Positions 54,619 through 64,000 of a stretch of DNA of 64,000 nt are shown in pieces. How positions within the stretch are numbered: position 1 is the stretch's first letter; every line of letters begins with the position of its first letter. The notes beneath the pieces are model-generated. The model ran no database searches. It saw only the letters and a list, made by a program, of their open reading frames with translations, and had not been told where the DNA came from. The translations under genes were made by a program, and so were the position numbers. Source of the DNA: Epiperipatus broadwayi (taxonomy: Eukaryota; Onychophora; Udeonychophora; Euonychophora; Peripatidae); the NCBI GenBank assembly GCA_028023455.1, contig JAQFVV010000969.1, positions 80,186 through 144,185 of the forward strand, read 5' to 3'.

Positions 54619-54711
54619 CACTAGATGAAGCTTTACCAATAGCTCTTAACAAACTTTTGTTTACATAAACTCCAAGAGAGATAAAATTCAATATCTCAAC
54701 TGTTGTTTCGA

Positions 54712-54758
54712 CCTCCAGACCAACTGTTTTCAAGCTGGTTGGCTATCGTCAGTGAAGG
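54712..54758 (-). ncRNA. Type I hammerhead ribozyme, family 2, best copy
   Basis: On minus: CCUUCA, CUGACGA (54752-54746), U-AGC-CAACCA-GCU-U, GAAA, ACAGUUGG, triplet GUC (54720-54718), UGGAGG. Stem I pairs over six positions with one G-U. Stem III would be CCA-GU-UGG in the other copies; here its first C is A. CUGACGA fits CUGANGA. The U-U apposition next to stem II is again present. Confidence 0.65.
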
Positions 54759-55322
54759 GTAGTCAATATAAATTTGATCTAAATACTAACTCTAACATCA
54801 CCATTTATGAAACACATTTCTATCAGTTTGAAAGCATAAAATTCATCAAACACTTAATGTCTTCAAATCCAGCTTAACACACTAGATAGCAATATGGGTC
54901 TGAAATCAGTTCAGTTTCACCATATAGTAAAAGCTTCTGCAATATATACCATAGCAAAAACCTTCAAGGGTAAAGTTATGATAAACAAAACATGTTATAA
55001 ATACTGTAACTTGCCTTTAGTTTGCATTTTATTATCACTAGGTGGAGCTTTACCAATGGCTCCTAACAAGCTTTTGTTTACATAAACACTGAGAGAGATA
55101 GAATTCAATATATCTTTAATTGTCTCCACCTCCAGACCTGTTGGTTTAAAACTGTTGGATCACATCAATGAATAGTAGGGACTAGAAACTAGATCTAAAT
55201 ACTAACTCTAAAATCAGCATTTATAAAACATGTTTTTACCAGTTTGAAAGCATGAAATGTATCAGACATGTAATGTCTTCAAATCCAGATTAACAACCTA
55301 GATATCTAGATTTAGTCCTTAC

Positions 55323-55369
55323 CCTTTACTGACATGAGCTAACTAGCTTGAAACCAGTTGGTCTGGAGG
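55323..55369 (+). ncRNA. Hammerhead ribozyme, family 2, core altered
   Basis: CUGACAUG replaces CUGACGAU. AGC-UAACUA-GCU-U, GAAA, CCAGUUGG (self-complementary apart from two G-U) and triplet GUC are intact. Stem I is weakened (CCUUUA against UGGAGG). Confidence 0.5.
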
Positions 55370-55739
55370 TGGAGACAATGTAATAGATAATGGATTCTAT
55401 CTCTCTTAGCATTTATGTAAAAAAAAACTTGTTAGGAGCTATTGGTAAAGCTCCATCTAGTAATCATAAAATGCAAGCTAAAGGCAAATTAAGAAATTTA
55501 TTACTTGTTTTGTTTATCATAAATGTACCCTTGAATGTTTTTGCATTGATATATTTTGCAGAGGCTTTTACTATATGGTGAAACTGAAATGATTTCAGAC
55601 CCATATAGCTATTTAGTTTGTTAAGCTGGATTAAAAAATATTACGTGTCTGATAAATTTCATGCTTTCAAACTGATAGATACATGTTTCATAAATTCTGA
55701 TTTTAGAGTTAGTATTTAAATCTAATTTCTAGTCCCTAC

Positions 55740-55786
55740 CCTTCACTGACATGAGTCAACTAGCTTGAAACCATCTGGTCTGAAGG
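55740..55786 (+). ncRNA. Hammerhead ribozyme, family 2, core altered
   Basis: Stem I CCUUCA/UGAAGG is perfect, stem III CCA-UC-UGG and triplet GUC are intact, and GAAA is present. The core reads CUGACAUG and stem II is AGU/GCU with one wobble. The stem I change from UGGAGG to UGAAGG restores Watson-Crick pairing compared with the 54.7 kb copy. Confidence 0.52.
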
Positions 55787-55959
55787 TGGAGACAATGGAA
55801 GAGATATTGAATACTATCTATCTCGGCGTTTATGTAAACAAAAGCTTGTTAGGAGCTATTGGTAAAGCTCCATCTAGTGATCATAAAATAAAAGCTAAAG
55901 GCAAGTTACAAAATTTATAACTTGTTTTGTTTATCATTTATATAAACATATATATATAT

Positions 55960-58900
55960 GGAAAACAAGAAAAAAACTGTTTTTTTTTTTTTTTTCAAAT
56001 GTTCATTTTTTAAAAAAATATAAATCAAATATAAGATCTACCAATAATAATAATTACTTGCAGATGATATTTTATATAGAAATTGTATAAAACTGTTGGG
56101 AAAGTAAATCAATAAAACAATAAATAAATAAATTGAAGGTATCTTGTTAAATTAATAATTAAGGGTATAGATGTATTTACTTAAAGTTGGATCAACAAGC
56201 AGGATTATATAGAAGACAATATCAATAGTTCCTACCCACTATAATATAAGGATTTATTCACTTTACTTTATTTTAAATCACATCTTTTATTAGAAACATC
56301 AAATACTTGGGTTTCTTCTTATTATAATATATGGCTTATATCCTAGCCTGAAAGGTTCAACATTTATTCCATTTTCTCCATTATTATAAAATGTTTATTA
56401 TTCACTCATCACATTAGTAAGCTAAATTAGCTATTTCTAAGGACATTTGAGACTGCTTAATGAAATCTAAAATTGTGAATGTTCAACCGATAGGAGTTTG
56501 TTTTTGTGTTTTATGTAACATACTCATTGAAATAGTCATCTCTGTCTTTGCATCATTCAGGAGACTTTATGTTAAAGACTTTGCAAGTATTTTTTTTTTT
56601 TTATGTTAAAAAAGAATAACTATTTTTTTTTTTTGTTATTGATATATCATATACAGATAGACAAGTTTATTTATCTATTTGCTTATTTATTGTGTGCTAT
56701 TACTTTGACTTCAAGAATGTCTTGGATAATGTATTACAAGTTGTATTACGCCGGTAATTGATCATTATTTAAATGTAATTTCTTTATGTGGATTATATAT
56801 ATATACACACTTTTTTTTTTCTGAAGGGAGGTATTTCTCTTTTTAAATGTCTCGAATTGAGCAATTGGCTTAGAGGCTAGTAAATGTATGATAGATAAAT
56901 ATTGTTGTCAGAAAAAGTGAAACCCTGTTGACATTAATTACTGCAATTTAAAGTTTTAAAACAGCTCATAGTTTGTCATAAACTAAAATTTGTATTTTCA
57001 GTTTACCATTTATTTTACCATAACATTTGCGTACTATATAAGTTAAAATTATATACACACTCTTATTCATACGTATGTGTGTCTATCTTATGCAGTCTAG
57101 TTTGTATATAATTAGTAATATTCATTTTTATGTCTGTTTCTCTTTGTTGGTTTTGGATAATGCTGTATGCTAAAAGAATTGAAAGAATTAGGGACGTATC
57201 TGTGCTTGAATTTATTTTCCACTGTTAGAATTAAATGTATTAAGTAGCTGTGAGAAATAAAGTTATTAATGATATTCTCTGTGTTGATTGGGATTGAGAA
57301 CTCTCTCCCTTATTATATCTAAGTATTTGCCATGAGTGGAATATATTTCCAGATTATGTATTTATGCATTATAAAAATGATATTTTATGAAGTTGCATAG
57401 TGTATTTCCTATTTATAGGTTGGTGAGACTGAGTTCTACACTAACAGTATACCTCAAAGTTAGGTGGGAGTCATTGTTCATTGTTAGATTTATTATTCCA
57501 GAAGCTCCTCATGAGCTTAACAATTTTTTGAATACACCATTTTGTTATCATAGAATCATAGGTGGTTAAATAGTAAGACTAAATCCTTTATGAATATTGA
57601 AATCAGAGATAGTGTTATATTCATTGTTTGGTTTATGACATTATCCAAATTTTTTCACTTATTTAGTAACTCATAAACAAACCAACAAGATGTAAATCTA
57701 TTGACTCTATCGTAATTATAGCATAAGATGTGACACACACATAATGCAAACAATCTTGCAGTCATGAAAGTATAGTACTATTAAATTTATACACCAGAAA
57801 TTAAATATTCTAGATTATGTCATGTTAATTTTCTGCAGGCTTTAAATCATCAAATCATCAGAATGATTTTTTTTTTATTATAGATGTGTTAAAAGTACAG
57901 CTATTTAATAGTTAATTTATTTCACCTTTATTTCTTCTTGTTAGCGAATTTTTCTAATGTTATTAATAAATATATATATATGTGTGTCAATGACTTTACG
58001 TGGTCGTCATAATATATATAAATAAAATTTAACATTGCTTTTTAATCAAGAATGTGTCATATTACTGTATTGGTTTTGTATAACAACATATTTGCTATGC
58101 ACAAAAAATATACTTTCTTTTATTGTGAACATGTGATAATTGTATACTTATATAATATGTTGACTGTCTACATCACTGTTATTGTCAATATTTTTAATAA
58201 TCATATGTAAAGTTGAATTTAGTGATGTAAATTAATATTTAAAATATATGATTTATTGTATTATTACAAAGCCCACATTTTTTTTACATCCATGATGACT
58301 ATCATGAAATTAAATGACATTTTGGATGTTTTTTGAAAGTAAAAATAGATCTAAAAAACTGGAAAATATATAAAAGTATACACTTCATAATATATATTTT
58401 TGAGACATGAAAATTATAATTACAGATTGAAAAATTAATAAGCTAAGTTTTAAGCATTTAATATAAAATTATTCATGTACTTGTATTCTTATTTTGATAA
58501 TTATCTGAAAAATTGTGTTCAAACTTAAATCTTAATTATAACAGAGTGAATCTGACATCATTGATTTATTTTATAATGTTTTACATTTGTAGTTTCTTTC
58601 AAAAACTCATCTTTAAAGTAGAAAAGCTACAAACTGAGGAAGATAAATAAAAGTGAATTTATGTGGCAAATTTTAAGTGTGTTCATTCATTCAAAATTAG
58701 TACATAATAAAATGTTCACCATTGTAATTATATTACTTTATTGACCAACAGAAACTTGTAAACTATTAAGATTTTTTCTACATAATTTATAATGTTGACA
58801 AATCTAATAATATCTTGAGAAACTGAACATATATATATATATTTTTTTTTATCATCTAAATGAATATAATGTGATACTCATACTCTAATACATAAATGTA

Positions 58901-59241
58901 ATTCCATTTGAATATATTTATTTCCAATCATCAAAAATATTTCCAAAGATTTTACTTTAATTCAAATATCCAACATATGATATGGTTCTGAATGAAGAAA
59001 TAATAAATTACCTATTATATAGTATTTAACTAGAAATAATTATATAATAATGAAATTTTATATATCAGATTGAAATTATAAGCATATTCATCTTTTAACA
59101 GTCATATTATTCTTTTTTTCTTTTTCAAACTTAACATTCACATTATTGTTAAATCTCAAGTAAAGCATGAAGTAAAAACTAAAAACTTAAATTCCACTCA
59201 CCTTTTTATATTATTTATTCATATTCATATCAACAAAACAT

Positions 59242-59332
<91 letters not shown>

Positions 59333-62300
59333 AATATATGTACAAAATGAATGGTTATAAAAAAAATCTATAGTTTTACATTTGAAGAGATTTTCTAAAT
59401 CACAGGCTATATATATAGATTTATTTGGAAAAATAAAGTATTGTTGAATCTCTAAAATAAATAATCTAGGTGTTAATGTTGTGCATACAAAATGATAACT
59501 TCTGGATATAAAGTTATTTGGTTGTACCATATTTTTGTTATTATTTAAAAGTCTTGTTTTGATTGAAAATGATTGAAAATTTAAATAAAATGAATAATTT
59601 ATTTTGAGGTGTGCAATAAGATGAAACTTGATTTGATTTTGTAGCAACTCATATCTATTTCAAATTAATTTATAGGAATATATTTACTTTACATTGGTAT
59701 AAGATTTTTATTTTCTAAAAAGTTCCCTATAAATATAATATAAAAGGACTGACATATCATGGTCTTTATTGAAATTGAAATTATTTCCATATGCTCTATC
59801 AAGTTGATTGTTATATATATATATATATGGAAAAATTCATTATAATTAAAATGGGTTAAGCGACAATCCAGTATTAAAATAATTTATTAGCATATAACTA
59901 CCATCATTTAGTATGTGTGATGAGTAACATTAATGACATACATAATTAATTTATGCAAATATTAATAACTCTCTGGTGACATTATATATATATACATTTA
60001 TATGTGTTAAATAGATATAAATTTTGCTTTTTTATATTTAAATATGTTATACTTACATGCAAATGATTATGAGTGAGTACATTTTACAACTAACAATAAA
60101 TTTGTCCGGCACGATCAAATTTAATCATATGTTGTATCTCATTTTAAAATTTAACGCGTTATTTCTTTATAAGGTTTTTTTTCTAAACTCAAACGTTTCT
60201 CACTTTCTTTTCCTCATAATTTGATTTGCATTAGCTAAAAATAATTGAAAATTTTCATTTTAATTTTGTTTGTTAAAAGCAGATCAGTCAATTCTTATTT
60301 TTTTTTTTAATAATAGAAATTTATCTGGAAAACAACTAGCCAAAAATCTCATTCTAAAAATAAAAAAAAAAGTTGATGTGAAGCATGTTCCACAAATGAC
60401 AAAACCACGTGAATTTCCAAGCTTCTTTTTCATTGAAATGCACTTTTAAAAAGCCTTTGGAGAATACGTTCTAAATATAGAACAGTTATGCTGTCACGTT
60501 ATTAATGTTAGAATGATAACAATAAAAAATATATAATTAAATTAGTTGTTTTAATACATATATAAATCCGATAAATGCCTTTAAATTATGTCAAAATAAT
60601 TTAAAATTTATTATTAATGCTCAAAATATTTTAATATATGATTAAAATTACTTTACTATATTAATATTTTTTTCCCCGCAGAAATTATTCTAATTGATTT
60701 TTTTAAAAATCATCTCAGAATATGTGTGTGAAGCAATATTTATTTAAATTACTCTATCTATATACACACTATTATTACACACACACACACATACATATAT
60801 ACCTAGAAATGGGAGTATTTGGCCTGCTAACAATATATTAAGGTATTGTTAGTACAAAAGTCAAAAACAAACAAGTAATATTTTTTGCTTTTGTTGTCAG
60901 AAAACCCAGTCGTACAAAATAAGGTAAAATTGTTAGCAGATAAAATATATTAGGACAATTCTCATCACTGAAATTTTTCCTTAAATAAAAAATAGGATTT
61001 CCTTTAAAATATTATAACAACTATACTTTCAATGGCTAGATAACTGCATTTGTAAAAGGATATAAAAAAATTGAAAAATCAATTTTTCAAAGGATTAATA
61101 TCATTCTCCTAGTTGCCAATATCACATTAGTTCATCTATTAACATTACAAATCTATTTTTTCTTCATTTGAATTTTGTTTTGATGGACATTATTATATAG
61201 AACCTTGGTTATAATTACAAATTTAACAATAAGCCTTTGAATAAAATACTGATAGTATTTGATTGGCATTGTAAGCAGTATGAGGCATAGAACACACAAA
61301 TATACAACTTCATATAATTGAAGATTTGTACATTCAATAAATATCATATAACTCACAAGCTTCAGTGATTTATTTTTACTTTTTTTCTCACACCAAGAAA
61401 TAATGAAACTACATTTATTAATGGTCTATTTATTTTTAATGTTTATATCCTTAATAGATCATTGCATCATGTTAAATGATTGAATATTAATGCTTTAAGA
61501 GCCATGTATTTGTGCAAATATCCTGTTCATTATTTTTATCTCTTTGACAAAATGTCTCTATTTTGTTAGTAAAAGTATTACATAACTTATAGGATTATTA
61601 TTATAAAGCAAAATTAATAAATATGCTGGAATAATTGTGAGATCATCATAATGAATTTTCAAGACATGGACATTTAACAAAGGCTAAAATAATGATCTGT
61701 ATTCATGTGTCATCTTTTGCATCTATAAAAATGTCCTATACATATATTAGGTTTAATTTAATAAGGATGTTAAAGTGTGTTATAGTTATATGTTGTGAAT
61801 GTTTATTATGGGTTTTGATTTTCATTGATGGGAATGGATAGATCAATGAATGCACCTCACAGTATTTATAATATTTATTGAGCAAGAGAAATAAAAGTGA
61901 AATTTATGAATATATAATATATGTTTTAAAAAGTGCTTTCAATATTTTGGATTATGGGGTGGATAATAAATATGAGTAATTTTATAGATGATCTCCAGAT
62001 TCTTATTTCAATTTTATTCATTCTATGATTTATCAGACACTTATTTTGTTCAATAAGCTAAGCTTACTTGATATTTTTTCTTCACAAATGATCATTGCAT
62101 ACTACCAAGATTAATCCCTTATTTGTGATCTTTTATTATGATTTTAAAATACTAATACATTTTTAAATTTACTATTTTCTATTGTACTTAATTAAAATAT
62201 TTCACTATGGATTATTACATAATCTTAATTTACTCATGTAATACATAAATACAGTCCAATTATCTATAATCATTTGCAAATGCAACATAAGATATGTCCA

Positions 62301-62540
62301 AATTATTTAGTTCATTTTATTTTTTATTAATTTATTTATTCAAATTTAAAGATATTTAAAATAACATTTTACATGTACTGCAATTATCAATAGAATTTTA
62401 TTTCAATTAGTCAATAGATAAGACAAGAACATCCATTTCAAAATATTTCTAACATTTTCTTTCTATATTTAAATTATGTGTAATACACAGATGACAAACT
62501 TATTATATAATTATTTAAAGTTTAAAGCCTAAAAACAGGA
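55960..62540. other. Long AT-rich stretch, almost featureless
   Basis: No coding region or RNA gene that I can support. It contains a (TA)n array at 59247-59329, short TA runs at about 57970, 59813 and 59981, and poly-T runs near 56592 and 56625. 60090-60480 is slightly less AT-rich, with nothing recognised. The 133-codon minus frame at 59246-59647 is open largely through the TA array. Confidence 0.5.
59247..59329. repeat. (TA)n microsatellite
   Basis: About 41 uninterrupted TA units. Confidence 0.97.
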
Positions 62541-62549
62541 TTGTTTTAA

Positions 62550-63295
62550 CCCTTTTCCCGCGTCCGACGAGGCTCCTCGTCGACATCTGAAATCACTCTA
62601 ACTCAGCCCGTTTTCATACGAAAATATTCGTTAAATATGTATTGAATTCATTTTTAAAAGTTCTGTACGATGGTGACATCTTCCGATTTATTTTAGAAGT
62701 AAAAAATAGAAAAAAAACGCATTTAAACCTAAACAAAGAAGGAACATTATTTGTGATTGGTTCTTAGCATGCTCTCAGCCGAAAAAGACATTCTGATTGG
62801 CTGGAAAGAACAAAGAAACTGCCTGATCAAAGAAAATAAAGAAAAACGCTGAGATTTTCATTTCGAATACGATTTAAATTATTATTAAATAATATTTATG
62901 GAAATTAAACATAATTTTCAGAGAGAATAATAAAAAACAAAATTATTTTCGAAAAATATTGAAGATTTTGGTACAAATATTGAAGTTGTAATAAAAAGAA
63001 ATATTTACTTTTCTATAACGTAAAAGTCGATCTTTTTGTTTACATTATAACTTTTATGTTGCCGATATTGAATATCTTAGAATAAATAAATAGCAATTTA
63101 TTTTTGAAAGAACTTTCGTTGTCTTCACAACCTGAAAAATTAATTATATACTTTTTATAAACATATCTGAGTTGAATTTAATATTATAGGCAAATATGTT
63201 TTAACAATAGGCTTTGTCTTCAGTTTGTGAGTTGGCCAATTAAAAGATTTGATTTTTATCTGATACAACCAATGATAAAATTAGCGGTTTAAGGG
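62550..63295 (+). mobile_element. piggyBac-like MITE, 746 bp, TTAA flanks
   Basis: Flanked by TTAA at 62546-62549 and 63296-63299, the target duplication used by piggyBac transposases. The termini are CCCTTTTCCCGC on the left and, in reverse complement, CCCTTAAACCGC on the right: CCCTT shared, then imperfect. A GC-rich subterminal palindrome lies at 62565-62582 (CGACGAGG-CT-CCTCGTCG). The element has no ORF of useful length, so it would depend on a transposase from elsewhere. A diverged, inverted relative is at 140-685. Confidence 0.75.
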
Positions 63296-63299
63296 TTAA

Positions 63300-64000
63300 T
63301 ATAAAAGAATTTTTTTTTAAATGCTATTAATTAGTTATTTTTAATCTTAGAATGGAAATTATTTTCCATATTGATGTAATAGCAAACAGGCCCTTGGACA
63401 TAAAGACATATAAGATATAAATTAAAAAAAAACAATAGTGATAAAAAAATTTCAGTTCCTGCTCCAAAGAAAGATGACCAATAATGATGGAAATAAATGC
63501 AAGGTCCACAGAGAAAAGTCAAGGGAGGCAAAATTGATCCTGGAATTTGCTTATAAGAATTCACAAAGACATAAAAAAAAAAAAAAAAAACTTTAAATTT
63601 GAGATTCAGATTTTTGATTGCTTTTTAATATATTTATAAGTGTATTGCTGATCACTAAAATGTAGGGGACAACAATAATTCACATTTCCCATGTTTGCAA
63701 CAGTTTTGGTGATCTCCAGAGGGTAATGGTTTCCAGAAAGTGGCCAGTAAGAAATTTGTCTCCACCTAGAACAATAGAAAATGAAAATAACATTAAATTG
63801 TATCAAGGACTGCAAAGATGGATTTTACCTAAAGCTTTGGAAAGTATAATGTATTGTTTTAAATGAAAGATGAACATTAATTATGTAATACAAACTTTTC
63901 AAGTAGTAATTTTAAACGACATTTTAATTTTAAAAGAAATCTTTTATCAGACTAATATTTAAAGTTATATATATATATATATATATATACCTATTCTAAC
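63300..64000. other. Mixed-composition sequence, no gene assigned
   Basis: Two minus-strand segments (about 63440-63565 and 63660-63765) are less AT-rich, and the second follows TTCTATTGTTCTAG, a plausible splice acceptor. The encoded peptides in all frames lack recognisable domains. A (TA)n run lies at about 63966-63990. Confidence 0.3.

Larger units (their letters stand above)
54614..55950. mobile_element. Retrozyme family 2 array: minus units then plus units
   Basis: Roughly 350-420 bp units, two on minus (54614 to about 55310) followed by two on plus (about 55310-55950). It is a diverged relative of family 1: GCAGAGGCTTTTACTATATG, CAGACCCATATAGCTA and TTACGTGTCTGATAAA each have family 1 counterparts in the same order. 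Ribozyme remnants lie at 54712-54758 (minus), about 55128-55175 (minus, badly decayed), 55323-55369 and 55740-55786 (plus, 417 bases apart). The right end is ACTTGTTTTGTTTATCAT before a TA run, the same breakpoint block as family 1. It is more decayed than family 1, hence older. Confidence 0.72.

Noticed and set aside
63327-63815. Overlapping minus ORFs of 60-77 codons as host exons
   Set aside because: A plausible splice acceptor exists upstream of one, but no frame has a recognisable domain and stops interrupt alternatives; left unassigned.

Overview
The window is strongly AT-rich eukaryotic, almost certainly metazoan, DNA. It has very long (TA)n, (ATT)n and (TG)n microsatellites, decayed retroelements and no convincing host protein-coding gene. 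The species cannot be named from sequence alone. Penelope-like elements (PLEs) with GIY-YIG endonucleases, hammerhead-bearing tandem repeats, RTE-like and TAA-tailed LINEs and piggyBac-like MITEs together suit an invertebrate.

Layout. 0-9 kb: a diverged piggyBac-like MITE (140-685), GC-richer blocks at 3.35-3.64, 4.02-4.27 and 4.98-5.43 kb, otherwise AT-rich sequence, then a 31-bp-stem hairpin at 9.1 kb. 11.5-18.7 kb: hammerhead-ribozyme repeats. A family 3 inverted pair lies at 11.5-11.8 kb, a family 1 array of 400-bp units (three on minus, then four on plus) at 14.2-16.85 kb, a 5'-truncated PLE on minus at 16.86-17.74 kb, and another family 3 copy at 18.4 kb. 18.7-25.7 kb is nearly featureless. 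25.7-27.7 kb: a longer, broken PLE on plus with RT and GIY-YIG. 28-34 kb: two candidate LTR-like units with TATA and AATAAA signals. 34.98-37.76 kb: an RTE-like LINE on minus. 42.9-48.6 kb: a nearly full-length LINE on minus lying between two (ATT)n tracts. 49.0-50.6 kb: a decayed family 3 copy and an inverted PLE remnant of a second lineage. 50.9-54.1 kb: a decayed LINE on plus related to the 43-48 kb one. 54.6-55.95 kb: a family 2 hammerhead array. 62.55-63.30 kb: a piggyBac-like MITE with TTAA flanks.

The main discovery candidate is the set of three repeat families that each encode a type I hammerhead ribozyme (HHR): CUGANGA core, short hairpin stem II, GAAA, tiny self-complementary stem III, cleavage triplet, and stem I with an internal loop. 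The stems differ in sequence but pair in every family. This is the architecture of metazoan retrozymes, non-autonomous circular-RNA retroelements thought to be moved by PLEs. All three families share an unusual U-U apposition at the base of stem II, and a degenerate version with a similar layout lies in the 3' UTR of both PLE copies. The repeats lie next to (TA)n and are arranged minus-then-plus around an inverted junction. The 49.7-50.6 kb PLE remnant shows the same arrangement, so one integration mechanism may serve both.
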